A stretch of 64,000 nt of DNA from Aphrocallistes beatrix (GCA_963281255.1 OY725495.1:2604001-2668000), one strand, 5' to 3'. Positions 21,106 through 33,490 are shown, counted from the stretch's first letter. The notes: a model not told the origin generated them from the letters alone. Numbers and translations: made by a program.

Positions 21106-23758
21106 CTAAACTATCATGTTAACAACACCAACACATACAAAATGGTACCACACAGAACACTCTTCACACTCTACCCATGACAACTTACCTTCCGGTAGGT
21201 CTGAGGTGTCATCGTCGGTTCCGGCTTCTTCCTCCCCGCATACACCACAGCTTGCCCGCTTCACGTTAACTTTTTGGGGTATAGTACATGAAGCCTTTCT
21301 GCTCCTACTCTGTCTGTCCATGAATCTCTGCGTTTGAATTTTATGAATCGTGCGGGACTGTCTCACCCTCTTTGCATCCAATTCTGTAAAAAGATATTTG
21401 ATGGCAGCACTCTCCTTTATACCTCAAATCTCAAAGACACGTGATAAGTCACCCATCCCCCCCCCGTTGTATCTGATAACAGCTAAGGCACTACTCAACC
21501 TCATGGTAGTGTAGCTAATGGCTTCAGTTTTTGGCAACATTGTGAATAAAACATTATGGAGGGCCTCACTGTGATTTGATGTTAGCCCATCAGCAATTTG
21601 ATCAATAAAAAATGGCTTATCATAGTTATAATGGTCAAATGCCTCTAGAACTAATTTCACAGCTTCGGGCCCAAGGTAATTTGGGTGTTTAGGTGGATTG
21701 ACACCTTTGGCCACGGCTGCTTGGTATTTACACCAAGAATCAGCACCTAGAGGACACCTATTATGATCAATTGCGGCTGATTGATCAGTGGCGCTATAGT
21801 GATAAGGGATGGCACGGATGGAATTCAAAATTTGGTCTACACATCCCTTATGATGTTTACTGTCAACTGATACATTGATGCAATACGTGCACACATAATG
21901 TCTGTGAGGAATTTCATTTCTACAGCATTTTTTTGTGAAGAATCAGACCATTCCCCTCTGGGAATGTTTTTTCGGACTAATTTACCCCTAAATTCATCCT
22001 GAATTATGGCCTTACCCACACCTGATTTTACTTTGGCTGCCTTATCACTTCTGGCCAGTCTAAGTTTATTTTTCTGATATTCAATAAGATGGCCCTTCAT
22101 CCGTTTTACGCAATGGCTTAGACATTCAAATCTTTTTACATCATGCCTCGGGCCAAAATTTGCATACGGGTCAACTTCTCTTATTTTTTCAAAAGATTTA
22201 TTATCCCCATCGCAAACTAAGCCATCGCAAATTACTCCCCTTTCGTATCCTTGAGTCATAATCTCCGGGGAAACCTCGGACTCAAGAGATACGCTTGAAA
22301 AATCCCTTTAATTTGCGGGACAGGTGTTCAAATGTAACTCAAATTTGTTACGGTGTTCTTCGGCTGACAAAATTCCCCCCGTAAATTGATGACGCAATAC
22401 CGTACATTCAGGGCATGAATTGCATACCACTTGATATGCAACAACCCTACCTGTTTTTACCTCTATTAGTGACACAAAACAATAGCGGGAAAAACCTCCG
22501 CCCATCCTACTGCAACGCTTTTGATATGCACCGTCGTACGAGCCGGTGATATGAACTATATCATCCAGCGTCAGGCCATTTGAAAACCTAAGGTCTTCAA
22601 TAGCCCTCTGCATGGATTCGGTGGCAATATGCTCTAGTACGACGCAAAGATCTCGATTTACCTGACTAAATGTTGAATATGCCAGTGGTCTTCCAATTCC
22701 TACACTGCAAAAAATAAAATCTAGGCCCCTTTTGCCGATACCAGCAAGTCGGGCACCTAAAACAGCTTCATAAGAACTAGCATTTCGCTTGGCAACAGTA
22801 AAATTACCTACAGGATTTTTTCACTAAATCTCCCCGACACAGTCCAGTAATTTTTAGTTGTAAAGCAATACTCACACCTTAGGTAGATATATATTCCTAA
22901 ACAATGTTGGGCAGATGACTGAAAAAGTTTTACAGGCCCATGGTGGCAAAATTTACATTGAAAGGAATTTTCAAACATCGATTCCAAAACGGAAACATCA
23001 AAAACAATACGCTGACTAGAAATTGGAGTCATTTTGATATTTTTTTCAGCGTATGTTGCACTGTCATACACAGTCAATACCTTACTAGGCGGCTTTTTGG
23101 TGGGTATTGAAATTGATATTTTACCTTCCGCAGTAGTGGTATCCCTGCTAGAATCAAACACGGTAGGAATAACAAAAGAATGATCAAGATTTAGTACGGA
23201 TTGTGAATGGGTAGAAATTTCAGACTGGGTATCGTCAGCAAGTTTTTGGGATCGCTTCGGGTATTTACGAGAATATAAACTACCTTTTCGCTTCCGCGAT
23301 TTCGACCCAAAAAACTTGCGACGTTTAGTTATTGGTGTCGCAGTACTGAAAGAACTACTGCTAGTATATAAACCAACATATTCTATACACTGAGAAATGC
23401 CCGAATGTGATGGAATGGACTCACCGAGGGACTAAACTTGAGACATCTGTGTCACCTCAGTAGTACCTCCCTCAGCTTGAAATCTTGGGAAACTCTCTGC
23501 TTCAGCTCCAGTCTCAATTCCAGTCTCGTCAGAATCTGGTTCGAAATCAGGATCGGACATCGTAGGAAAGTCTGTATATACAATAGGAATGCTGTGGAAC
23601 GGATTCGTCACAAGAATAGTTGCTAATGCAAAATCAGTAAACGTGGTTATAATAGGGCGGCGGGGAATGTAATGAGAGTAAAGAAATATACAGCGAAAAG
23701 GATTGAAAATGTAATGAGTACATAATGAAAGTACATGGTATGTACATTGGAATATCAT
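21106..23758 (-). pseudogene. Mutator-like transposase with PHD-like finger, broken
   Basis: A nearly continuous coding path runs leftwards from the ATG at 23758. In order it shows an acidic N-terminus; a basic, NLS-like stretch (KRRKFFGSKSRKRK) near 23310; a domain with SYDGAYQKR near 22550, which I match to the D-G-A-[WY]-Q-K-R motif of invertebrate Mutator-like transposases; GLVCDGDNKSFEKI near 22230; and DSWCKYQAA and SNHSEALHNVLF near 21720 and 21580. A C-terminal cysteine/histidine cluster, CGVCG then CEECSVWYHFVC (21106-21260), fits a PHD-type finger. The path is broken by stops at 23432-23434, 22308-22310 and 21424-21426, and by frameshifts near 22818 (in a run of A) and 21860. Element ends were not found. 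Confidence 0.75.
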
Positions 23759-23889
23759 AGCATTGAGCTCTATATTTTGAAAGAAGTAATATTTAGTGAA
23801 AGTAGAATTATGATTAATTAAATGGGTTAGTAATAAACACGTTTGATCCTCACTTGGGTAGTATGTTTTAGCAAAAAGTAGGCGGAGTT

Positions 23890-23992
23890 AGGGGGGCTCG
23901 AACTTTGCTATAGTCATGCGACGATACCCTAGAGCACTGCTAGAGTGCACTTCACAACGCGCTAACCACCAGGTTACCTTCCCCCGCACAAA
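23890..23992 (-). repeat. tRNA-like SINE head
   Basis: On the minus strand 'taacctggtggttagcgcg' resembles a pol III A box and 'aaagttcgagcccccc' a B box. The two are farther apart than in a normal tRNA and no clean cloverleaf forms, so a SINE or tRNA relic is more likely than a working tRNA. Confidence 0.45.
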
Positions 23993-24733
23993 ATAATTTT
24001 GTAAAACAAGTTATTTTATATTAAATTCATCAAAATTAGGTATTAATGAATTTTAACTAAAATAATTTACTAAAATATTATTTATCTAAATATCTAAATT
24101 TAGCTCATGTCTGAAGCCTTAGAAGGGTGCGCAAATACAAAATTAGTCTTCCAAACTTATAGTCAAGTTAGTTTGGATCCTTAGGTAGATATATACACCA
24201 ATTTCGTTAGAGTTTGAATTTCTAACCAAATTTTCAGAATCTGGCCGAAGATTAACCTTAATTGCTGGTACTATTGATTATTATCATGAAATGAGATTGC
24301 TTATAACAAATAGCATGTAAGTTAGCTCAAGTTTGTTAGAAATTCATTGGATGTAAATTTCCGAAAACACTCATCAATTATCGGAGTATTAAAACTATAT
24401 TATTAAGTCTAAAATGCATGTAAATAAGATATAGAGGACATATTTAGAATTATTTGGTTTTGTACTATTATTTAGGACAGATATTTGGGTATTATCTAGT
24501 GATATGGGGAATAAATGGAGGTATTTTCAGGTAATGGTTCAAGTTAGGAAAGGTAAAGCCATTACAACCTGCTAATGACGCCGGACCATTATAAGTCATA
24601 CAGACGATCACAATGGACCTGTATCAGAGTTAAATTTAAAATAAATATTTAGTGATTGATCTGGTTAGGAAGCATAAATTAAATTATTAATTTATTTGAT
24701 GCGGTCTAACCAGATCTATTAAAATTATATTAG
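23993..24733. other. No gene recognised
   Basis: AT-rich DNA with no supported ORF or clear repeat boundary. Confidence 0.3.
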
Positions 24734-24735
24734 TA

Positions 24736-24923
24736 CAGTCGACTCCGCTTAATAGGGCCACATCGGTCAGAGGACATTTTGCCCCGATTAAGCGGAGGAC
24801 CCTATTAACCGAAAATATTTTGTATTAGCTTCTATGTGTGAGAGCTATTCCGGTCCTGCCAAAAATGGCCCGATTAAGCGGCTGACCCGATTAAACAGTG
24901 GCCCTATTAAGCGGAGTCGACTG
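24736..24923. mobile_element. Compact pogo-like MITE, TTAAGCGG family
   Basis: A complete 188-bp element has ends 'cagtcgactccgcttaatag' and 'attaagcggagtcgactg', TA-flanked. 'cgattaagcgg' and 'ccctattaa' recur inside. A close relative lies at 30776-30958, with damaged copies at 30377 and 14515. Confidence 0.85.
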
Positions 24924-24925
24924 TA

Positions 24926-26750
24926 TTTATAAAATGAATAGTTACGTACTTGAGTCTTACATAGTTTCAAATAAGCAATTACTTGTAATATAATACAAAG
25001 CTTTGTCATACCCAGCCTCAAATATTATTCTGTCGTACCTAATTAATTAGCTAGTTTTCAATAAATTTTACAGCATGTGTGATGCTTAGTAACGGTAAGA
25101 ATATATATACATTCAATTCATTTGTTGCAAAAGAGTAAATATTAACATTTATGGCGTGGAAAAGGAATTTGACTGACTCTATTCCTAATTCACCAAGTAT
25201 AATAGCTCTAAATTGTTGATGAGGATTCTAATATAACAACACCCTACTAAAACAAGATTGGAAAAGGAAATTTTCCATTGAAAGCAATTTCAATGAATAC
25301 AATCTCAATAACATCAGAAGCTTAATATCGCTCAATACGGAGTTGGTTTCTAATTTGAGATATATTTTTGTGTTTCTTTTCTTTATTTATTGTTCTGATT
25401 TATATTATATATTTTACATTTTTGGATAATATTTTTATGTTCTTTTTATAATATATTTTTACTGTTTTATTAGTATGTATTTTGTATGTATCATTTGTTC
25501 TATTATGTATGTTAGGGTCAGGAGTATCACTATCCTTAGATGCTACTAGTTGAAAAATTAAAAGCTGTTTCTAGTAGCTTATTGCATTGCCTTCGAATCA
25601 ATCCTATTTAAGTTTGAGATTTTAATGATACCGAGATCGAATGAAATAATATATATTTAGTATATTAGATCTTCTTTAAAAGATTCTGATTTCTAAATAT
25701 TTAACCTTGATCAAATTTGGTTGAAGGTATTCATATCTTGCATCAATTAGGTATGCCATCACATACATGAAACTTGAGCCATAATAAAAGCGAGACGCAG
25801 CGTTGCATTTCGCAGGACATGGCGAAACGCTTTAGACAAATATTATACTGTACATAGAATTTCAAAAGAGCGGGATATAGTGGTGAAATTTCATGTAAAA
25901 GGATACTCGTGAAAAATTAGCTCGATAGAAGCGTGAAAAAAGCATGACGTCTCGCCAAAAACGGGACAGTTGGCATGTATGCCGTTAGAGTACTATTAGA
26001 GTAAAAAACTTTCGCTGGCATGTAAATTATAAATAATACAAGTTAATCTCTAAAAATTTAAATCAAGAATTATAAAATTTTACATTTTTCTGTGCATTTA
26101 TTTAATCTTAAGGACAAGATCTATTAAAACTAATTTTAGAAATCACGACTTAAAATGTGTTAAGTAACATTATTGGAGCCATAACTTCAATCAAGAATGA
26201 CAGCTATTGTGTCAATAATCTTATCTTTACACAAATTGCTTCACTATATGCAGTATAGTGTTACTATAATACATTTTTTCTACTGGGGAAGATGCTCAAA
26301 TTTAGAGATATTTAAAACAAAATATTTCAAAAAACGATTAGCAACCCTATGTTTTTATTGTTTAAGATAAGATTTAAGGTAATAAAGAATACATTGGTGG
26401 AGCATCAACCCTGAAAGGGAGGTACAAAATTTGGGAAAATTCGCCAGAAGTCTGTATTCAAGACTTCGGATTTTGAAGAAATTTAATGAGGTAGTCCTAA
26501 GAAATTAATGAATCTAGACGATTTAAATCACGTCTCATAAAACGTCCGTGTCTATTCTTTCAATTAATAATGCATTCATTTGAATTACATCTTGAATAGA
26601 TTGATAAATCAGACGTTAAAGCATGCTCACTCTGGTAACGTGCAGGAGGAGCAAACGTCCAACTTAACTTGACACCGACGCCGGAACTAATAAAAATATT
26701 GGTGAAGGCTGTGTTCAGGTTGACTAGGTTGACTATAAAATTTTGGAAAA
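24926..26750. other. No gene recognised
   Basis: About 1.8 kb of AT-rich sequence without a recognisable ORF, repeat end or RNA. Confidence 0.35.
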
Positions 26751-26754
26751 AACT

Positions 26755-26895
26755 GAAATTTCTAAATATTAAAAAGGTGATGATCATAATTCCATGATGT
26801 GTTGACATTTCCGTCTGAGGTTAGAACTTAGTGCAACCTTAGCCAAAAGACTCCCACATGCCAAAAAATAGCTTTCTGTGCCTGGCATTTTCTTC
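26755..26895 (-). repeat. REP1 fragment
   Basis: The head third of REP1 in inverted orientation (from 'ctgaaatttctaaatattaa' to 'ggcattttcttcgatcaaa'). The CRE site has decayed. Confidence 0.65.
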
Positions 26896-27372
26896 GATCA
26901 AAATCATCTCAAAATAACTCAAATAATGTTCATGAATATTTTCTGTAGTAACCTAACATCAATGTCATTATAGCATCATATCTTCCAAAACAGGTAGTTT
27001 CTGTGATTTGACCAACTTGGCTTTTGCGGTGAATTCTATTTATATTTTGGAATCCAAATATTATTGGCTTCCTCGCCCAAAATAACTTAACTAGATATGA
27101 GTATTTAACATTGCTGATCCAAATATTAATGGTTGGTGCTCTTTGATTACCTTATGATAAACGATCAATTCGCACTTTCCATCGATTTGTATAACTTGAG
27201 AAATATACGTTAAATTTTGAGCAATTCCGAGAATTTGCAGATGTGTAACCATATATTGCACAATCTCCTACAAGATTTATAGAATTAGTACAACGAGATA
27301 TTCATATAAATTGCGTTTCTACCCTTTTCTTTTATAATGCTCGTAGCCTGCATTATTTCTACATTACATATA

Positions 27373-27844
27373 CACTGCCTGAACAAAAGTATTTGTACAC
27401 CCCATAATTTCCCATAAAAATAGTTATAATACTGATTTATTTAGCGAGTCAAGGTATTTAATTTGTAAGAGATACGCTTAATTTAACTTCAAATTCGAAT
27501 TCTCCATATTCGAATTACTCATTTTATGATCTTTCCACTCGATTAATCTCCCACAAGGTTAAATATTCTCAGACTGCGCCACCTTGTACCACTTATGCCA
27601 TCATATACAATGGTGATAACTCGTGATATGTGCCATAGGGTAGCAAATGCCGAAAATACTTAATTTTGAAGGAGACTAATTAAGTTAAAAGCTTATATAG
27701 TGGTTATTTGAATGTGGAGAATTCGAATTTGTTAAAATAAGCGTATCTCTTACCAATTAAATACCTTGACCCGCTAAATAAATCAGTATTATAACTATTT
27801 GTATGGGAACTATGGGGTGTACGAATACTTTTGTTCAGGCAGTG
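27373..27844. mobile_element. Tc1/mariner-type foldback MITE, copy 1
   Basis: Ends 'cactgcctgaacaaaagtat' and 'atacttttgttcaggcagtg' are TA-flanked. The arms extend inward for much of its 472 bp (taagagatacgcttaattta and its complement), so it folds on itself. Copy 2 is 50792-51269. Confidence 0.85.
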
Positions 27845-27854
27845 TATATTAAAC

Positions 27855-28133
27855 TCACCAAACATTTTGCAAATTTATTGCGCATGAAAATTTCACCATA
27901 CACGGTGAAAAGTTGCATCGTATATAGTAACCTTTAGACATATTATCATAGGACTGTTCACGACACTCACGAATTTTCATGTCAATTCTCTTCAGAAAAT
28001 TCAAAATAATTTGTGTTATTCTGCTACCTGTGTGCTTACATAGTATCTCAAAGAAAAACTTCATTTGATGCTCTGAGTTCAACAGAATTGACATGTCTAA
28101 CAAGTTTTCGTTGTTCCTCATTAAAATTATCAA
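27855..28133 (-). pseudogene. hAT-family (DUF4371-type) transposase fragment
   Basis: The minus-strand ORF ends with ILNFLKRIDMKIRECREQSYDNMSKG written here in two pieces: ILNFLKRIDMKI and RECREQSYDNMSKG. The C-R-x-Q-S-Y-D-N signature with an upstream I-x-ILNFL segment is typical of the ZMYM1/DUF4371 group of hAT-derived proteins. Only about 90 residues remain, and the fragment stops beside the MITE at 27373-27844. It is not a functional gene. Confidence 0.6.
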
Positions 28134-28291
28134 TTTTTGAATCTAACGAAATATGATATTAGCAGATATGGTTTTTAATTATCTTCTGACCCATCCTTGA
28201 GGGACTAGATCTGAAAATACTGCCATGGCTTGTGCATATCTAAATAAGTAACTTAAATACAATTCATGGTGTGTATATATCATAGGTATCG

Positions 28292-29425
28292 ATGAATATT
28301 TTTAAGATCTTCGAAGTTTTTCTTTTATTATGGAAGTCGTTTCATTCGAAACTCTTGTCGGATGTTAATTTTAAGAGCCATTATCTCATTTATTTTATGA
28401 ATTGTATATCAGCACTTAGTCCTCAGGATTTACGTAGAGCTTTAGTAGATTTTGTATATTTCAAAGTGACTAACATTTATAATTCCATCAATGATCTATC
28501 TTCACTTTCTTTTCTTAATTTTACTGTTTCGTCACCCCTTTTGGATTTCCTTTTTCACAATCCATATTGGGTTTTCAACCATATTGAATGCCTGGTTTTT
28601 ACGAAACTCATTTTCAATAGCATAAAGAAACAAAGAGATTTCCTCCATTCTTCTTATTTGGAATATAAGAAATATTTCTCTTGTAATTTTAATATCAATT
28701 TAACCAATTTAGAACGTGATCATATTGTTCAAATATCATTTCACTCTCCATACTTTTTGAAATGTAATGCTGATAAAAATACAAATAAAATCGATTATTC
28801 TGATAGTTTTGAACCTTCCTCAATGCGATTCAAAATTTCTGCAGAAGACTATTTGAAATCTGTTCATTCCATCCTAATTAATGAAGAAGTAATTATTTCT
28901 TTAGTTGAAGTTAACTCTGATCAATTTGAACGAATTAGCTATCCCGATTGGTTATACTTTAACAATTTCAACTTTAGTTTCCCAGAAGGTTTAAAGTTTC
29001 ATTTTTATCTAAGCTTACTTCAACCTGAATGCTTTGCTAACATATGTTCTCATTGTATAAGCGATTTTTATAACTATGAACTTCGTCAACTTTTATTTAA
29101 AACGGACGCCATTCTATATCAATTTTTATTTAAAACCCAAATGCTAAAATTTGATTCTTATAATACCGCTGATCTTATAAATTTGGTGTTTGAAGATTTT
29201 GAGGGTTATTCTAGTGACATGAATCATATTAAATGTGAAAATTGTATGAGGGATTGTATTCCAGATTTAGATAGACTCTTCCCCCCAAAAAAGAGTTCTT
29301 CTGCTCTTCTGGAATTCCAGAAAGGTCTGATTTGTATTCATTTTCATTCTAAAGTATTATATGATACAATTCTAAACACTCTTCATATATGGCAAAGTAA
29401 TGAAGCTTATCATCGAAAACTGTAG
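28292..29425 (+). CDS. Intact 377-residue ORF of unknown function
   Basis: This is the longest intact ORF in the window, uninterrupted from ATG to TAG. The product is rich in Phe, Leu, Tyr, Asn and Ser, has no clear signal peptide beyond a hydrophobic first 15 residues (MNIFKIFEVFLLLW), and no domain I recognise. Two cysteine groupings, CSHC near residue 253 and CENCMRDC near residue 314, could bind zinc. Intact length is unusual where every transposon frame is broken, which argues for a real gene or a recent insertion. An AG (atatatcatag) lies 6 bases before the ATG, compatible with a splice acceptor in the 5' leader. It might also be an exon of a larger gene; I assign no role. Confidence 0.55.
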   Translation: MNIFKIFEVFLLLWKSFHSKLLSDVNFKSHYLIYFMNCISALSPQDLRRALVDFVYFKVTNIYNSINDLSSLSFLNFTVSSPLLDFLFHNPYWVFNHIECLVFTKLIFNSIKKQRDFLHSSYLEYKKYFSCNFNINLTNLERDHIVQISFHSPYFLKCNADKNTNKIDYSDSFEPSSMRFKISAEDYLKSVHSILINEEVIISLVEVNSDQFERISYPDWLYFNNFNFSFPEGLKFHFYLSLLQPECFANICSHCISDFYNYELRQLLFKTDAILYQFLFKTQMLKFDSYNTADLINLVFEDFEGYSSDMNHIKCENCMRDCIPDLDRLFPPKKSSSALLEFQKGLICIHFHSKVLYDTILNTLHIWQSNEAYHRKL

Positions 29426-30376
29426 TTAAACTATTATTAACAGTATAAATTGTTATTTTCTAGTTATACTTTGTCATTTGATTAATTTATGAATTATTAG
29501 TGAATTTAGGTATAGTATGATTATCCCATCATGCAAAGAATATTATTATGTCCAAATTTAACCTCTAATATGTCAAAGCTTAATTAGAGATTCTTTTGTG
29601 ACTTTCAAAACGACTACGAATGCTATTAATTCTTTTTGTACTTTATCTAGATCGAATCTTCATTTTATTGATTCCAATATTCTACGAGTACTATTAACAC
29701 CGAATTGGAAACTTAATAGTTTTAGATATGCTTGCGATTTTAGTGTACTTCCTATATGATTAGTATTATAGCAAAGTCACATTACTATACTAATTGTTTA
29801 GGATGGTCATTATTGAAATTTGTGCTTATTATCGTGGTTACTCTCTTTACTAGAGTTAAAAAAAAAGATCACATTTATAATTTGAGGAGGTGCAAGTGGT
29901 ATATAATATGTACCTAGCGGTGCGAAATTGTATTGATGCTATTCATCATGATTGCCAAATATGATGAGTTAACAGGAAAATTTAATAAAAATTAATTGTT
30001 CTATATTGATATTGAAGATAGTTAGCGATCTCATCTAATACTATATATTCCATTGAATTCAATCGAACGAAACATTTTCTTCTTTAGAGTTTTCTTATAG
30101 CTCCCAATAAGCATAAAAGAAAACATCCATGCCCAAACCCGTGAGGAAGGATTTCTAGTGCAAAATACCCTCAAATCATCACCAGCGGAATCACCGAAAA
30201 TTAAGATTTCATTTTTTCAAAAAACATATACTTACATAAGGTATTTTGTCATGACGGGGTTATTAAATCTCAGAATGGATAGGTCAAAGTATGAAACTGA
30301 ATGAAATTTTCAAAATATGTAAATCTAACGCAAACTCTACTACCCAACTTTTTTTCTACAAAAATATTTTGAAATG
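29426..30376. other. No gene recognised
   Basis: AT-rich sequence downstream of the 377-codon ORF. No convincing polyadenylation signal or further ORF is evident. Confidence 0.3.
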
Positions 30377-30516
30377 ACTGTTGACTCCGCTTACATCGGT
30401 CAGAGGACATTTTAGCCCGATTAAGCGGAGAACCCTATTAACCGAAATATTTTGTATTAGTTTCTATGTGTAAGAGCTAATCCGGTCCTACGGCCCGATT
30501 AAGCGGAGCCAACGAT
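30377..30516. mobile_element. Compact pogo-like MITE, damaged copy
   Basis: It matches 24736-24923 (ttgactccgcttacatcggt ... cgattaagcggagcc) but both ends and an interior block are altered or missing. Confidence 0.65.
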
Positions 30517-30775
30517 AGATTTAGCAACTAATTCGTATTCTCCACAATCGAAAGACTCGTTTATAACCTTCTACTCAATTACTTTCAGTCCAGGTAAACA
30601 TTTTCAACTTGTGCCACCTTATACAACCACTTCCATCATATACAATGTTAATGCCCCGTGACATGTGATTTAGTAAATGTTGAAAATGTCCAACCTTGAA
30701 GGAAAATAGTCATTTAGAAAGCTTAAAAATTGAGTAATCATTATATGAAAAAAATTTGAAATCAAATTTAGTATA

Positions 30776-30958
30776 CAGTTGACTCCGCTTGATAGGGTCA
30801 TTGTTTAATCGGGTCAACCGCTTAATCGAGTCACTTTTGGCAGGACCGGATAGCTCTCACAGAATCCAATACAAAATATTTTCGGTTAATAGGGTCCTCC
30901 GCTTAATCGGGTCAAAATGTCCTCTGACCGATGTGACTCTATTAAGCGGAGTTGACTG
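30776..30958. mobile_element. Compact pogo-like MITE, complete copy
   Basis: A 183-bp element with ends 'cagttgactccgcttgatag' and 'attaagcggagttgactg', TA-flanked, of the same family as 24736-24923 but in opposite orientation. The 60-codon ORF inside is spurious. Confidence 0.85.
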
Positions 30959-31082
30959 TATCTGTTTCTGATTGAATATTATTTCTTTATTGAATTAGTA
31001 TTACTTCATTATTAAATTAGTATTATAGTAGGTAGTATTTGGATAGAGAATATTTATATGAAGGAATACTTTTGGTACAGTT

Positions 31083-31320
31083 TAGGGCAAGTTGGGCTTT
31101 TTGTACTGAGTTATGAATGGGTTAATGCTAAAAATTTGGATTTTTCATGGAAAGTTGCTACATTCCAAAGTTGATATGAAAACACATTTTGGTCAGTTGA
31201 GGTTATATCTTGAAAACCGCAATAACTAGGCATTCAAATTTGATCTTTTTTAATAGCCAATAGACTGCTTCCTATTAAACAATAATGTAATTTTCAAGTC
31301 ATTTTAGTTGCTTACGGGCT
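31083..31320. repeat. Relic of foldback (P-like MITE) interior
   Basis: Segments such as 'cacattttggtcagttgagg' and 'caatagactgcttcctatta' match the interior of the copy ending at 755, in inverted orientation. Confidence 0.45.
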
Positions 31321-31432
31321 ATTAAACAAATTACCGAAGTATCAATAATACACAATGGACCCAAGTTCCAGGATACGAGATTCTATGAGGCTTTTTGAGA
31401 TAAAATGCATTTTTATCTTACTCAGAAATTAG

Positions 31433-31756
31433 GTTTCGCTCTCATTAAAGTGCAAGGAAAATCTTAAGCTCAAAATTGTTCTCGATAAAGTTACATCTGA
31501 TACATCAATAAAACATCAGAAAAAGTTGATACAATATTATATCAACCAGACTAATACCATTCAGTCTTGATGAGAACCAGATTAAAATTTACAACCATCT
31601 CCACCATGGTATCAATTTACCTGTAAATATCTATCCTGAAAAGGATCGTTGTGACAATGGTTTTAATTTCAATATAGAAGAGCAGCTAAAACTGAAAAAA
31701 GTTGGAGTAGTTATCTATATGGAGAACGATGTAAATGAATTCAAAAGGACACAAGG
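31433..31756 (+). pseudogene. Exon-like coding segment
   Basis: After an AG at 31432 one frame reads LKLKIVLDKVTSDTSIKHQK. Near 31565 it shifts by one base to LDENQIKIYNHLHHG, then LKLKKVGVVIYMENDVNEF, ending at a donor-like AAGG|GTAAAT. The composition is that of a real soluble protein. The internal frameshift means it is either a pseudogene or carries a sequencing indel. Two further splice-bounded segments follow (22 nt at 31866, then 31970). I do not recognise the family. Confidence 0.4.
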
Positions 31757-31865
31757 GTAAATATACGTATAGGACAGATATTAAATATACTCGCATAATT
31801 TCAGTTACCCTCAATATCTAAGAAAGTCTCGTTCTCAAGTAACTACGTTGTTTTGTTGTTTTCAG

Positions 31866-31887
31866 ATGTGTATTTGCATTAGATGTT
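31866..31887 (+). other. Candidate 22-nt microexon
   Basis: The 22 bases 'atgtgtatttgcattagatg' plus 'tt' lie between a strong acceptor (ttgttttgttgttttcag) and a consensus donor GTAAGT. The next acceptor (attttattttacag) ends at 31969. Joined to the preceding segment the 22 nt stay open. Confidence 0.35.
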
Positions 31888-32164
31888 GTAAGTACTACTT
31901 TATAATATTAATTAACAACGAGTTTCATATCTCATAATGATTCAATATCGTGGTTATTTTATTTTACAGTTCAAGATGCTGTGGTCTTTGCAATTGCCTG
32001 GCAGTTTTTGAAGGGCAGAACGGTTTATTATTAAACGTCAACAACAGCACTCCTTGAATTGAAAATATTATCTTATTATGTTTTACTCTTTTGTACCAAG
32101 AACAGAAAACTCATACAATGGGTAGAACGAGCACATTCCGTTACTACATTGTTTATCAGGGGCC

Positions 32165-33490
32165 ATATTCACTAAGAAGTTAAGCACTAAGTTTAAACTT
32201 AGTTAAGTTCGGACTTAAATTGTATTCACTAAGATTTGAGTTCGAACTTAAGTTTAAACTTAACTAAGTTCGAACTTAAGTACTAACTTTTATTATAAAT
32301 ACTATACTTGAGCACATGATTAAATAGTACTAAAAATAAAAACACTGGATATCTTTGAAGTATGATATTCAAAAGACATCAATTACATTCATTTTCACAC
32401 AAGTAACCAAAATCAACGAACAAAAATACACGGCTAAATATTTACATCAAAGTATCCAAAAAATCATAAACAGTTCGGGAAACGAAATAGTAGAAGTGCA
32501 AAACAAATTGGATGGAGGAAAAGGAATGCACATTGATTGAATGCATTGAAATTGCTGTTGATTCGTTTAGGGGGCTAGGTAATAAAGCCGAAATCAACAA
32601 GAAAAAAGGCATTGTGGATTGAGAAGGAAATTCCTTACAAATAAATGGGTTGATGATGCGAAAAACAAGTGGAACTATCCGAAATGTTGATGCTAGCCAT
32701 AGCTATAGGGAGGCTAATAGGACTGGAAGTGGTTCTAACTAATGTTGGTGTCGTTCAAGAAGTTGAGACACTCATTCTCTCTGCAGACAAGACTCTGACA
32801 AACACCGATAGAATATCACAAATGTTTGAGAGTAGCCCATCTTTCAGTTGGAATTAAGGCACAGTGAAGTCAAATCGAAGTCGAAAACGGAGACGTGAAG
32901 CTTCTTCCGAGTTTGATCGGCCAAGGTTGACAGAATCCGATTTAGTCCCTCTGCAAAGTACTTTATCAACAAATGGCAGTTTTCTCGGAGCAGCTGAAAT
33001 TAATTGAAGGGCAAGAGCATATATAAATTGAGAAGGGACAAATATTTAATCATTAACGGCTAGATGTAGAGTTTGTGTAGATTTTTCTGTGTCACGATTA
33101 ACTGATGATAAAGATAAAATTAGAAATGTTGTATTGTTAGGCATACCTGCATGAATCAAATTTATACATCATATGATGCTATTAAATTGAAGCAATATTA
33201 TCAAATATAACGACGAACAAAACAAGTAAGATGCTAATCTCTATGTAATTCAATGTTATAAGTGTTGATACTTCAAAGAAAAACAGACTATATGTCGATA
33301 ATTAGAAGCTAACGAATATTTAAGCCACCTCTGGAGGTTACTTAAAGTTGTTACGAGTACTTAAGTTTAAACTTAAGCACAAACTCAAATCTTAGTGAAT
33401 ACCAATCTCGGCAAATTGAGTTAAGTTCGAACTTAGTGCTTAACTATGTTACTTAAAGTTCGTACTTAAGTTCGAACTTAAGTTGATCTT
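32165..33490. mobile_element. Possible Harbinger-like element with AACTTAAG iterons
   Basis: Both flanks are dense in 'gttcgaacttaagtttaaac' style repeats in inverted orientation; 'gtattcactaagatttgag' at 32220 pairs with its complement at 33380. The left edge 'ggccatattcactaagaagt' resembles PIF/Harbinger ends. Inside are broken coding traces (EEKECTLIECIEIAVDSF, SRKRRREASSEFDRPR) compatible with, but not proof of, a Myb-like accessory protein. No DDE transposase was seen. Confidence 0.4.

Noticed and set aside
23890..23992. A working tRNA gene on the minus strand.
   Set aside because: Box-like motifs are present but too far apart, and no acceptor or anticodon stems pair cleanly. A SINE head is more likely.
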